Source: Rufibacter sediminis (GTDB lineage Bacteria; Bacteroidota; Bacteroidia; Cytophagales; Hymenobacteraceae). Taken from it: DNA of 64,000 nt. The position numbers and the translations under genes are program-made. The stretch lies in contig NZ_JACOAF010000017.1 in NCBI RefSeq assembly GCF_014269285.1, forward strand, positions 44,907 through 108,906, written 5' to 3'. Each line of letters begins with the position of its first letter. Position 1 is the stretch's first letter. The notes below the pieces were generated by a model, which worked only from the letters and a program-made list of their open reading frames with translations, had not been told where the DNA came from and did not search any database. This document shows, in pieces, positions 33,769-41,574 of this stretch.

Positions 33769-34965
33769 TTACGCTACGGCCAGATTTCTGGCTTTCTGCC
33801 GGTACGCCACGATCAGGAGTACGCAGAACAGCACTCCAGTAAAGGCCAGCGCCGCGCCCACGTACTCCGGAGACGTATACCCGAAACCGGCGGCAATGGG
33901 CAGCCCTCCCAGGAAAGCACCCAGAGCATTGCCCATGTTAGAGGTGGCCTGCAGCAGCGAGGAAGCCAGCATCTCAGCGCCTTTGGCCTGCTGGACAATC
34001 AGCATCTGCATGGGAGCAATCATCCCGAAGCCAATCGCGCCAATGAGAAACGTCATCATGATGGCCGTAGGTTTAAATTGGACCAAAGCGACCATTAACA
34101 GCAGCGCCGCTACCATGCTCACCAACAACAGGGTAGTAGTGGTTAGGGGAGAGAACCGGTCGGCCAGGCGACCGCCCGCAATGTTCCCCACCACCATGCC
34201 CAGGCCAGCCACTACCATGATAATGGTCATGGAATTGCTGCTGAAGCCCGCGATCTCGGTCATCAAGGGTGCGATGTAACTGATCCAGGCAAAGAAACCT
34301 CCGGTGCCGATGGTGGAGATGCCAATGATAAACCAGAGCTCTTTGTGCTTGAAGATGTTGAGGCTTTTCAGGAAGCTGGTCTCGGATTCTGATTTCACCG
34401 AAGGCATCCAGACTTTGACGGAGAACGCGGCTACCAAGGCAACCACCGCAATCAAGGCAAAGGAAAACCGCCAGCTGTAGTGATGGCCGATGTACGTTCC
34501 CAGAGGCACCCCAATGATATTGGCCACCGTCAGCCCCGCGAACATCACGGAGACCGCCCGCGCCTCGCGGCCCGGTTCAGCCAGTTTGCTCGCGACCACC
34601 GCCCCAATGCCAAAGAATGCACCGTGCGGAAGACCGGCCAGCAGCCTGGTAGCCATCAACAAGGGGTAATTGTTCATCAGGGCAAACAAGCCGTTGAAGA
34701 CGCTCACCATGAGCATAAGGGCTATCAATACTTTTTTAGGTGGCATATTGGACGTGAGGCCTACCATCAAGGGCGCGCCAATGACCACCCCTAAGGCGTA
34801 AATGGAAATAAGGTGACCCGCCTCCGGGATGGAGATGTTGACCGCCCGTGACATATCGGGTAGAATCCCCATCATCAGGAACTCGGTCATGCCAATGCTG
34901 AAGCCACCCAGCAAGAGGGAAATCAGACTTAATTTGAAGAGGGGGGAGGAGTTGGTATTGTTCAT
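33769..34965 (-). CDS. MFS transporter, AraJ-like (DHA1 family)
   Basis: 398 residues with 12 hydrophobic segments, the usual MFS size. LSLISLLLGGFSIGMTEFLM at the start, GHLISIYALGVVIGAPLMVG (motif around TM2) and RLLAGLPHGAFFGIGAVVAS (TM4 region) are typical of AraJ/PbuE-type efflux proteins for sugars, purines or drugs. It stands alone; the relic downstream shares its reading frame. Substrate unknown. Confidence 0.9.
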   Translation of the reverse strand: MNNTNSSPLFKLSLISLLLGGFSIGMTEFLMMGILPDMSRAVNISIPEAGHLISIYALGVVIGAPLMVGLTSNMPPKKVLIALMLMVSVFNGLFALMNNYPLLMATRLLAGLPHGAFFGIGAVVASKLAEPGREARAVSVMFAGLTVANIIGVPLGTYIGHHYSWRFSFALIAVVALVAAFSVKVWMPSVKSESETSFLKSLNIFKHKELWFIIGISTIGTGGFFAWISYIAPLMTEIAGFSSNSMTIIMVVAGLGMVVGNIAGGRLADRFSPLTTTTLLLVSMVAALLLMVALVQFKPTAIMMTFLIGAIGFGMIAPMQMLIVQQAKGAEMLASSLLQATSNMGNALGAFLGGLPIAAGFGYTSPEYVGAALAFTGVLFCVLLIVAYRQKARNLAVA

Positions 34966-35250
34966 GTAAGCGTACTATAAATCAGACGAAGGTAAAAAAA
35001 GGAGGCTAGCGCTACCTGCTTGCAAAGAGCGACAGAAAGCCCTATTGTAATTTTGGAAGACAAAGGTAGGTAAACGTAAGGTTAGCGAGCGTTGCCAGGT
35101 TAGTATGGTCCAATAAACCACTCTCCTTGGAGCACCTGCTGCGTTAAAAAGTTAGTATGAAGTTGGTGTAACGATCTTAAAGACTTGAGGTTCCCTTGAA
35201 AAGACAATTAGGTATAAACCCCATTGCTGCCTAAGAAAATGTGAGGCAGC

Positions 35251-35286
35251 GTTTTGGGCCTGTTTTCTCAGAAACAGGCCCAAAAC
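35251..35286. repeat. P-family palindrome, best consensus copy
   Basis: GTTTTGGGCCTGTTT, six-base loop, AAACAGGCCCAAAAC: 15-base arms without a mismatch. T-rich at the left and A-rich at the right end on either strand, so it is not built like an intrinsic terminator. Confidence 0.9.
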
Positions 35287-35289
35287 AAA

Positions 35290-35327
35290 GAAGGAGCAGT
35301 TCCTGGCTGCTCCTTCTTCGTTTTTTT
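35290..35327. terminator. Hairpin terminator next to P-family copy
   Basis: GAAGGAGCAG / CTGCTCCTTC with CTTCGTTTTTTT on the plus strand. Similar GAAGGAGCA...TGCTCCTTC hairpins follow the P-family copies at 45917 and 47657, so palindrome and hairpin seem to travel together. Confidence 0.65.
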
Positions 35328-35457
35328 ACTAATGGTTTAGCTGATAGGTTGCGACCATTTTTGGAGCCTTTGCTTACCTAGCCGCGACTCCATTTGCCAG
35401 GTGCCGAAACGTAAGCTACCTGCTTTGTCAGCCGAAGTGGTTTTACCCCGCTCCGTT

Positions 35458-36369
35458 TCAATTGAATGACTGCCTGAACTCCAAAGGCGTCAGATGGGTC
35501 TTGCTCTTGAATAATCTGCTGAAGGATTGCGGATGCTCAAAGCCTAATTGGTACGCTACTTCCGCTACCGAAAGATCTGAGGTGGATAATATTCCTTTGG
35601 CCTGTTCAATGATTCTGCTGTGGATGTGCTGCTGGGTGTTTAGCCCGGTCAACGAACGCAGCATGTCACTCAGATAGCTGGCCGACACATGCAACTGTTC
35701 CGCCAAATATTGTACCGAGGGGATGCCTTTCCGCAAGGTTTCTTCCTGGCTGAAATAGGCCGTTAACAGATCATCAAATTGCTGGATCAAAGGACCACTC
35801 ACCGCTTTGTGCGTCAGAAATTGGCGTTTGTAAAACCTGCTGCTGTAATTGAGTAACAACTCCAGCTGGGAGATAATCACATCCTGGCTGAAATCGTCTA
35901 TTCTGCTGTTCAGTTCCTCATCCAATATTTTGAAAACGGAGAAGATGGTTTCTTTCTCCTTCTCAGAGAGATGCAGGGCCTCGTGGGTGTCGTAAGAAAA
36001 GAAACCGAATTGCTTGATTTTCTTGGCCAGGGAATACGATAGAAGAAAATCGGGGTGCACCAGCAACAGAAAGCCCTTGGTTTTGCTGTTTTTCGGTTTT
36101 TCAAATAACTGTCCTGGCGCAGTGAAAACCATACCGCCTTCCCCGAAGTCATAATAGCTCTGTCCGTATTTGGCTTTGCCAACCGTGTCTTTATAGGCAA
36201 TTTTGTAGAAGTCCAACACCAGGTGGTCGGGTAAGGCTTCGGGCGGCATTTCCATCTCCTCCATCCGGATAAAGCTAACCAGGGGGTGTTCAGGCTTCGG
36301 TAAACCAAACTTCTGGTGGAACTCTGATAGGGAGCGGAACTTATACAGCCGGTTTTCGTCTTTTCTCAT
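35458..36369 (-). CDS. AraC-family transcriptional regulator
   Basis: 303 residues. The C-terminal 100 residues carry the double helix-turn-helix (SVQYLAEQLHVSASYLSDML and LSVAEVAYQLGFEHPQSFSR followed by LFKSKTHLTPLEFRQSFN). The N-terminal domain (PDHLVLDFYKIAYKDTVGKA, GQLFEKP) is a cupin-like sensing domain of the Bacteroidota AraC type. It lies 85 bases downstream of the SDR gene and in the same direction, and probably controls the SDR/NmrA pair. Confidence 0.93.
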   Translation of the reverse strand: MRKDENRLYKFRSLSEFHQKFGLPKPEHPLVSFIRMEEMEMPPEALPDHLVLDFYKIAYKDTVGKAKYGQSYYDFGEGGMVFTAPGQLFEKPKNSKTKGFLLLVHPDFLLSYSLAKKIKQFGFFSYDTHEALHLSEKEKETIFSVFKILDEELNSRIDDFSQDVIISQLELLLNYSSRFYKRQFLTHKAVSGPLIQQFDDLLTAYFSQEETLRKGIPSVQYLAEQLHVSASYLSDMLRSLTGLNTQQHIHSRIIEQAKGILSTSDLSVAEVAYQLGFEHPQSFSRLFKSKTHLTPLEFRQSFN

Positions 36370-36453
36370 CTCGTCAGGTTTCTTTAGCTGCCAGGCAAAC
36401 CACCAGCTACTCTTGTTTTCTGGGTGTTTCGCCTGGCAAAAGTACCGATTGTT

Positions 36454-37191
36454 TCACCAAGGCGTTTCTCCTGTTTCAGGGTTATGTTCTTCGCTGATGA
36501 ATTTCCCGGTAGGGCCCTCTTCCCCAATCATGGCGTATTTTGCAATCCGCTGGCCGCCTTCCTGCACGGTTCCGGTGCCTCTGTGGCCGTTGAAATCAGT
36601 GGCTACAAATCCGGGGCATACGGCATTCACCTTGAACGGGGTATCGCGTAGTTCGTACGCCAGGTTAATGGTGTACATGTTCATTGCCGCTTTGGATGCC
36701 GTGTAGACGGCTGCTTTGTGGGTATAGTATTTCCAGTTAGGATCACCGTGCAAGGTAAGCGAACAGCCGCTGGAGGAAACATTGACAATGCGGGGCTGGC
36801 TGGCTTTCCTGAGCAACCCGATAAACGCCTGCGTTACCCGTACCACGCCGTACAAATTGGTGTCCATCACCTGCTGAAACGCCTCAGCGCTCGCTTCTAA
36901 GGCGGCCTGCGGAAATCCTCCATTGATGCCTGCGTTGTTGATCAACACATCCAGCACCTCGGTTTTATTTTCGATTTCGTTTCTGGCAGCATTCACCGAG
37001 GCGATGTCAGTCACATCCAACTGGATGGCTTCCGCTGCTTCAAATCCCGCTTGTTTCAATTGTTCTACGGCTGTCTTTCCGTTGTTGATATCCCGGCTTC
37101 CCACGAACACATAGTACCCGTTTTCCAAAAGTTGTTTGGCGGTTTCAAACCCTACTCCCTTATTGGCTCCTGTTATAAGTGCTTTTTTCAT
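36454..37191 (-). CDS. Short-chain dehydrogenase/reductase
   Basis: About 245 residues from the ATG at 37191 (MKKALITGANKGVGFETAKQ); the open frame upstream (MPMNLPQYTR) has no sense. The cofactor motif TGANKGVGFE, NNAGINGG, the catalytic serine in IVNVSSSGCSL, the YTASKAA motif (Tyr and Lys) and VNAVCPGFVATD are all present. The form is that of carbonyl-reductase-like SDRs that use NADPH. It is 16 bases downstream of the NmrA-like gene. Confidence 0.92.
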   Translation of the reverse strand: MKKALITGANKGVGFETAKQLLENGYYVFVGSRDINNGKTAVEQLKQAGFEAAEAIQLDVTDIASVNAARNEIENKTEVLDVLINNAGINGGFPQAALEASAEAFQQVMDTNLYGVVRVTQAFIGLLRKASQPRIVNVSSSGCSLTLHGDPNWKYYTHKAAVYTASKAAMNMYTINLAYELRDTPFKVNAVCPGFVATDFNGHRGTGTVQEGGQRIAKYAMIGEEGPTGKFISEEHNPETGETPW

Positions 37192-37207
37192 GTTCTTAAT
37201 AGTATGG

Positions 37208-38113
37208 TTATAGGTTCTTGTATACTGCGGCAAATTCATCGGCAAAATCGGCTAGCTTCACTTTCCCTAGCGTAGGTTTATTTAGGTAGAAATCATGGTA
37301 CAAACTACCGTTCTGCTGGGCTTGCTGCATGGCCACCAGGCCGTTGGCGATCCACTCGTTGATCCCCGCCGACAGCATTTGGTTCAATAATGTGTCCGGC
37401 GGAATGACTTCCCATCTCAACTCAGGATTCCCGATGGATTTTCCCAAGGTCCGCGCGATTTCGTTAGGGGATACCTCGTCACTGGCCAGATACTGGACCG
37501 TTCTTCCGTTGAACGGTTTCTCCATTTCCTGGGCAATGGTAGCGGCAATATCATACGGCGAAACCCAAGGTTCTTTCTGGTCTCCGCCGTAGCTCTGGAT
37601 GATGGCTCCCTTGGCTTGAATCATGGGTAGCCAGCGGTAGATGTTACTGAAGAAGCCCACCGGACGCATGAACTTGATGGCTACGTTTTCTGGAAGGGTT
37701 CTAAGGATGTTCTCCACGGTATGATGCACCAACAGGCTGCCCGTGCCTTGCTCTGAATGCGCTCCCACACTGCTCAGGTGCACCAGACGGCTAACACCCG
37801 CCTGTAGTACCGCTTGCACGTAATGGTGGGCTATTTTCTTAAACTCTGCCAGAAAGTCAATCGCTTGATCATAGATGCTTCCAATTCCTTCCCAGGCTTC
37901 CATCAGGTAAACGGCGTCTGCTCCGGTAAAGGTCTGGGCCAGAAAATCGGCATCCTGAATGCTGCCGATGGCCGGAATGGCTCCGGCCTGCCGTATGGCT
38001 TCTATTCTTTCGGGTTTGCTACTGATGACTGTTACCTGGTGTCCGTTCGCTACCAATAATTGCGTGAGCGGTTTTCCTATGTTCCCTAAAGAACCTGTTA
38101 TCACGATGTTCAT
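37208..38113 (-). CDS. NmrA-like NAD(P)-binding protein
   Basis: 301 residues. An N-terminal Rossmann motif (MNIVITGSLGNIGKPLTQLL), DAVYLMEAWEG and VSRLVHLSSVGAHSEQGTGS, and NVAIKFMRPVGFFSNIYRWL are typical of the NmrA/azoreductase-like atypical SDR group (QOR2/YtfG-type), in which the catalytic YxxxK motif is degenerate. It is the first gene of the NmrA-SDR-AraC unit. The activity may be quinone reduction or redox sensing. Confidence 0.88.
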   Translation of the reverse strand: MNIVITGSLGNIGKPLTQLLVANGHQVTVISSKPERIEAIRQAGAIPAIGSIQDADFLAQTFTGADAVYLMEAWEGIGSIYDQAIDFLAEFKKIAHHYVQAVLQAGVSRLVHLSSVGAHSEQGTGSLLVHHTVENILRTLPENVAIKFMRPVGFFSNIYRWLPMIQAKGAIIQSYGGDQKEPWVSPYDIAATIAQEMEKPFNGRTVQYLASDEVSPNEIARTLGKSIGNPELRWEVIPPDTLLNQMLSAGINEWIANGLVAMQQAQQNGSLYHDFYLNKPTLGKVKLADFADEFAAVYKNL

Positions 38114-38308
38114 TTTGACGACTTTTGTTTATGCAAAAGTGCAGGACACCGCCAAAGCAGAAGTAACAGAAGTGAGGGATTTTGTAACCGAAACGGGTAA
38201 CTGGAATTTCAGGGATGATGTTTCCTCATGACAGATAGCACGCTGGTGCAGGAGGCATGCAAGGCCATTGGCATTGTTATGTTGCGCTTGCCACTCGCAT
38301 CCTTTTTC

Positions 38309-38347
38309 TGTTTTCTGCCTGTTTTTCAGAAATCAGGCTTAAAACAG
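38309..38347. repeat. P-family palindrome downstream of the small membrane protein gene
   Basis: CTGTTTTCTGCCTGTTTTTC then AGAAATCAGGCTTAAAACAG. The outer CTGTTTT / AAAACAG arms are perfect; the middle is degenerate. Confidence 0.6.
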
Positions 38348-38385
38348 AAGTTACAGGGATTTCCATTATTAAGTAAGGTACTCAA

Positions 38386-38799
38386 CTACTCATTGGAAAT
38401 ACAGGAAGGCTGTTTCACTAGTAGATACATATGAAATGCTGACACTATAAAAGGCCAGAAGAAGATAAGCCCTTCTATGGTGGTGAACAAGTTCACGGCC
38501 TTCTTTCCCTTTGGGCCTATGAAGAATAAAAAGGAAGTCACATTCAACGCTAATAACACAAGGATCACTCGGCGCCTCTCGCCTTTATTCTCCGTGAACA
38601 GCATAACAAGCCCGAAGTATCCGAATATTCCAAGCACGCCTTGGGCCAGAAGAAAAGATTCTTCACGGTTGGAAGGAAAAGAACCTGCATGGCTCATCAC
38701 AATAAACAAGGAAACTATGAATATAAAAGTAGCTGGCACTATTGCAGAGATGGCTGTTCCATAGTAAAGAATCCTGGTTATTTCTTTTTGCATAAACAC
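38386..38799 (-). CDS. Hypothetical four-segment membrane protein
   Basis: 137 residues (start at 38799, or at the MQKEIT codon two residues later). Four hydrophobic segments: AIVPATFIFIVSLFIVMSHA, GVLGIFGYFGLVMLFTE, RVILVLLALNVTSFLFFIG and GLIFFWPFIVSAFHMYLLV. No family was recognised. It lies just beyond the last attC-like site of the array and has no site of its own at the 3' end, so it is not clearly a cassette. Confidence 0.65.
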   Translation of the reverse strand: MFMQKEITRILYYGTAISAIVPATFIFIVSLFIVMSHAGSFPSNREESFLLAQGVLGIFGYFGLVMLFTENKGERRRVILVLLALNVTSFLFFIGPKGKKAVNLFTTIEGLIFFWPFIVSAFHMYLLVKQPSCISNE

Positions 38800-38870
38800 A
38801 ATTTGATTTACTATTTGGTTAGGAATAGCACTTCACGCTTTAGAAAGCTTTCCAGTTTTTAATGATCAAT

Positions 38871-38943
38871 GCCCTACAACGGGTTCGTATAAACAACGTG
38901 CTAGGCCGTCGGCCGGAGGCTGGCGTTTAGGCGTTGTTGGGCA
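38871..38943 (-). repeat. attC-like site A
   Basis: GCCCTACAACG at one end and CGTTGTTGGGC at the other, with GTATAAAC / GCGTTTA and GGCCGTCGGCCG inside. It lies 11 bases past the stop of the 202-residue gene. The minus-strand outer core GCCCAAC (38936-38942) is the complement of the core that opens that cassette at 39581-39588. Confidence 0.75.
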
Positions 38944-38953
38944 GAGCTTTCTT

Positions 38954-39562
38954 TTACTCTATGCCGCCTTTTTTCTTAAACTTCCGCTCGTACTCTGATT
39001 GCTTTTTGGTCATGCCTAATCTTTTATACAGCCTTGACAACTCCAAATACACGTATTCAGACGATGGACCAACTTCTTCACTTATCTTAAATGCTTCAAT
39101 TGCCTCTTCAACTCTGTTCTCGTCTCTCAAGATATAACCGAGGTCTTCGGCTACTGTATTTTTGTTGGTAGCGTTGTAAAGTCCGCCTATAAGTATATCA
39201 ATTCCTATTTGTGGGTTTTCTTTTGAATAGTATAAAGTATAGTCACCAAAACAATTGGAAGCGACTGCTGGGATGACTGAGTTTTCCTGTTCATAAATAC
39301 TTTCAGCAACAGCAGCGTGTCCGTCCTTATTTTTCTTTATTACTGTTTCTGCTATGCGCTCAGGCGTCATGATGCCAATAAAGCAATCAATTGTCCTATC
39401 TGTATAGACTTGTTTTGCTTTTACAAAATAGGTGTTTTCTTCTTCGGGTAAAAGCATGAAGTCTGTGGGTTCAATAATCCACTCCAACTCGTCGTCATTA
39501 TCTGCATTTGTTACTGCAAAGACACTTGTATTCGTGTCCATGAAGATTTCCTTTACTTTCAT
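38954..39562 (-). CDS. Cassette gene: hypothetical protein with TPR-like C-terminus
   Basis: 202 residues. The N-terminal half (TNTSVFAVTNADNDDELEWI) has no recognised fold. The C-terminal 60 residues look like TPR helices (VAEDLGYILRDENRVEEAIE, SSEYVYLELSRLYKRLGMTK). AT-rich and Asn/Lys/Glu-rich compared with the flanking genes. It starts 19 bases after attC-like site B and ends 11 bases before site A, the compact arrangement of a gene cassette. Confidence 0.7.
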   Translation of the reverse strand: MKVKEIFMDTNTSVFAVTNADNDDELEWIIEPTDFMLLPEEENTYFVKAKQVYTDRTIDCFIGIMTPERIAETVIKKNKDGHAAVAESIYEQENSVIPAVASNCFGDYTLYYSKENPQIGIDILIGGLYNATNKNTVAEDLGYILRDENRVEEAIEAFKISEEVGPSSEYVYLELSRLYKRLGMTKKQSEYERKFKKKGGIE

Positions 39563-39580
39563 TAATATTATTTATGCTTT

Positions 39581-39652
39581 GCCCCAACGGATAGTATAAA
39601 CGGCGGCGAAGGCCTTCGGCCGTAGCATGGCTTATGGACGAGGCGGTTGGGC
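39581..39652 (-). repeat. attC-like site B
   Basis: GCCCCAAC at one end and GGTTGGGC at the other, with GTATAAAC, GGCCTTCGGCCGTAGCATGG and CTTATGGAC inside. It lies ten bases past the stop of the 144-residue gene. Confidence 0.75.
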
Positions 39653-39661
39653 GGAGTTATT

Positions 39662-40096
39662 TTACCAAAACTTCCACCAAGGTTTTTTCTCGCTTTCTTT
39701 TAATATTTTCAACTCTCCATTCCCATCAGGAATCCAAATATCACTTGAACCACTTGCGTCAAAAAATCCTACCTTGTGTTTTGCTGCCAATTCAGTTGTT
39801 TTTTGATAAGCAATACCAGCCTGTGACCAACTAAATGCCGCGTAAACCACATTCCTTCCAATACCATAGTCCGTTTCGTTCGGGTTTTCGGTAGGGTCGC
39901 TTGCGTTAGGTCCATTCAAGTCTGGAAAGCTCTCTTGCATTTCTACATACCAATTCCTTAACTCATCGGAAGTGTTCTTAGGGTCATCATAACTATGGTC
40001 TTCTGTCCATTCAGTTTGATTCTCATACCACTCCATAAACTCTTTTTTTCTTAAAGGAGCGGCATTCATTTGAAAAACCATTAAATCATAACTCAT
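39662..40096 (-). CDS. Cassette gene: hypothetical protein of 144 residues
   Basis: It begins MSYDLMVFQMNAAPLRKKEF and ends EKKPWWKFW. The rest is acidic and Trp-rich (EWYENQTEWTEDHSYDDPKN, RNVVYAAFSWSQAGIAYQKT). Proteins of this kind occur as small stand-alone genes in many bacteria and resemble immunity-type proteins, but no family is named here. It starts 19 bases after site C and ends ten bases before site B. No signal peptide. Confidence 0.65.
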   Translation of the reverse strand: MSYDLMVFQMNAAPLRKKEFMEWYENQTEWTEDHSYDDPKNTSDELRNWYVEMQESFPDLNGPNASDPTENPNETDYGIGRNVVYAAFSWSQAGIAYQKTTELAAKHKVGFFDASGSSDIWIPDGNGELKILKESEKKPWWKFW

Positions 40097-40114
40097 TCAC
40101 CCTGTTTTTTAATT

Positions 40115-40174
40115 GCGCACAACGTACTTATGTAAACGACGGCTGAAGGCTGACGTTTATGCCTTGTTGTACAC
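40115..40174 (-). repeat. attC-like site C
   Basis: GCGCACAACGTACTTATGTA at one end and TTGTTGTACAC at the other, with a short centre (GACGGCTGAAGGCTGAC). Its left half is nearly identical to that of site D. It lies about five bases before the stop of the DUF4269 gene at 40179. Confidence 0.75.
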
Positions 40175-40178
40175 AGGT

Positions 40179-40703
40179 TTATATTTCAAATCTCAACAGT
40201 TCTACATAAGGATCTCCAACCAAACCCAATAATTTTGCAAAAGCTGGCTCTGTCTTTAGTCCTTCTTGTTTAAGTCGTATGATTTCCGTTCTGAACTTAT
40301 CACCCTTTAAATTCAGGATTTTATGTTCAACGAGCATATGCCTATATGCATTTTGATCTTTAGTTGGGTAATCCTGTCCAAAAACTTCTACTTCAAATTC
40401 TCCTGCTCGAAAGGTTGCAATTGTTGATAATAAGTTATTCCAAGTATTTGTCCGAATTTCAAATTTGTCTTTGTCCGAGTACAAACTAGTGAGTGTTTCT
40501 GCAAACTCCTGGTGATTGGAACATTCACAAATAATATCTAAATCACTTTCTGGTAGGTCAATTCCAATTGGTATAGTTCCTGTCAATATTGGGTTGTAAG
40601 CTTGCAAATTCTCAAAAATTGAAAGTTTAGTCAGGTCTATATAGGCTTGTTGCTGACGCTTATTTCCTTTTTTTAGATATTCAATATTTGTGAAGTCTGG
40701 CAT
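40179..40703 (-). CDS. Cassette gene: DUF4269 (nucleotidyltransferase-like) protein
   Basis: About 174 residues from the ATG at 40703 (MPDFTNIEYLKKGNKRQQQA). GTIPIGIDLPESDLDIICEC has the G-[ST]...DxD form of nucleotidyltransferases; DAYR and LKQEGLKTEPAFAKLLGLVG close the domain. DUF4269 proteins have no known substrate. It starts 15 bases after site D and runs to site C; the entry core at site D is complementary to the outer core of site C. Confidence 0.8.
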   Translation of the reverse strand: MPDFTNIEYLKKGNKRQQQAYIDLTKLSIFENLQAYNPILTGTIPIGIDLPESDLDIICECSNHQEFAETLTSLYSDKDKFEIRTNTWNNLLSTIATFRAGEFEVEVFGQDYPTKDQNAYRHMLVEHKILNLKGDKFRTEIIRLKQEGLKTEPAFAKLLGLVGDPYVELLRFEI

Positions 40704-40717
40704 CTGTGTTTTAAATT

Positions 40718-40793
40718 GTGTACAACGTACTTGTGTAAACGACGGCGAAGGCCGTCGGCCGATGCTGGTGTTTACATAAGTACGTTGTGGCGC
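40718..40793 (-). repeat. attC-like site D
   Basis: ACAACGTACTTGTGTAAAC and its complement GTTTACATAAGTACGTTGT pair with one mismatch in 19. Between them lie GACGGCGAAGGCCGTC and GGCCGATGCTGGT. It lies eight bases past the stop of the lipoprotein gene. Confidence 0.8.
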
Positions 40794-40800
40794 GTTTTCT

Positions 40801-41310
40801 CTAATCAATGTACAGCTGGCTCGCTATAATGTAAAACCATTGGCTATCCAATTGCTTCTTTTTTATTATACTGCTGTTTTGAGTTTCTACTCCTTCACTT
40901 TTACCCTTTGGGTCGTAAACTATGTAATGATGAACGCCAGTGAAAATTCCCTCGTATTTCTTTATAGTGAATATAATGGTACTATCTTCATTAATTTGCA
41001 TAGAATAACCTTTTGCTAATGATTTGTTTTGCCATAGCTTGAGAAGGCTATTAAGTTCAGGTGAAATAGGGGCAACTTTATTTTTAAAGAAGTCTTCATC
41101 TGTACGAAATATTATTGAGGGAATCCAAGGGCTTTTACCTACAAGCTCTTCATATCCGTATGGTATCTTTATTTGTTCAAGGTTGTCGATTAAAATTTTT
41201 CTTGCGGATTGATACTGTTCTAATTTTGAAATTGTCTCCTCATCAAACCTCTCTTTTCCACAAGATGTTAAAGCAAAGACAAGCAAAATTTGGAGGAATG
41301 TTTTTATCAT
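40801..41310 (-). CDS. Cassette gene: small lipoprotein
   Basis: 169 residues. The signal ends in a lipobox (LLVFALTSC, Cys17). The rest (ETISKLEQYQSARKILIDNL, IIFTIKKYEGIFTGVHHYIV) has no recognised family. AT-rich (many AAA and ATT codons). It is the first gene of the array. About 20 bases upstream the minus strand reads TAGTTGGCGGTAAT, which recurs with one change upstream of the second array (59457-59470). Confidence 0.7.
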   Translation of the reverse strand: MIKTFLQILLVFALTSCGKERFDEETISKLEQYQSARKILIDNLEQIKIPYGYEELVGKSPWIPSIIFRTDEDFFKNKVAPISPELNSLLKLWQNKSLAKGYSMQINEDSTIIFTIKKYEGIFTGVHHYIVYDPKGKSEGVETQNSSIIKKKQLDSQWFYIIASQLYID

Positions 41311-41472
41311 GATTAATAGTTTAAATTACCGCCAACTACCCTATATACAGAGTCTACTCCGGTTATCAGTCCAATATAAGGAATGAAATGTCTGGATGTC
41401 AGTTTAATTCAGCTTATCACTCAAGCAGACTTGCCGAAAATATTTTTAGCTCACATGTTAAGGAAACGCTTT

Positions 41473-41543
41473 CGTTTTATGCCTGCTTTCTCAGAAACAG
41501 CACAAAAACAAAGCCGGAGGTGCCTATGGCTGCTCCGGCTTTG
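41473..41543 (-). terminator. P-family palindrome followed by terminator of the alpha/beta hydrolase gene
   Basis: The hairpin AAAGCCGGAG / CTCCGGCTTT (41511-41543) ends transcription of the gene at 41575; T runs follow on the minus strand. The adjacent P-family copy (41473-41509, CGTTTTATGCCTGCTTTCTC then AGAAACAGCACAAAAAC) is degenerate in one arm. Confidence 0.7.
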
Positions 41544-41574
41544 CAATAATGAAATTGGCCTTTGTGCCTTGGTT

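Larger units (their letters stand above)
34966..35457. other. Gap between MFS and AraC genes
   Basis: No gene in about 490 bases. It holds the best-paired single P-family copy (35251-35286), directly followed by a GC-rich hairpin (35290-35316, GAAGGAGCAG...CTGCTCCTTC) with a T run on the plus strand. The MFS promoter should lie in 34966-35150. Confidence 0.6.

Noticed and set aside
35251..35286. Treating the P-family palindromes as intrinsic terminators
   Set aside because: The T run stands before and the A run after the stem on both strands, the wrong way round; real terminators lie beside them.
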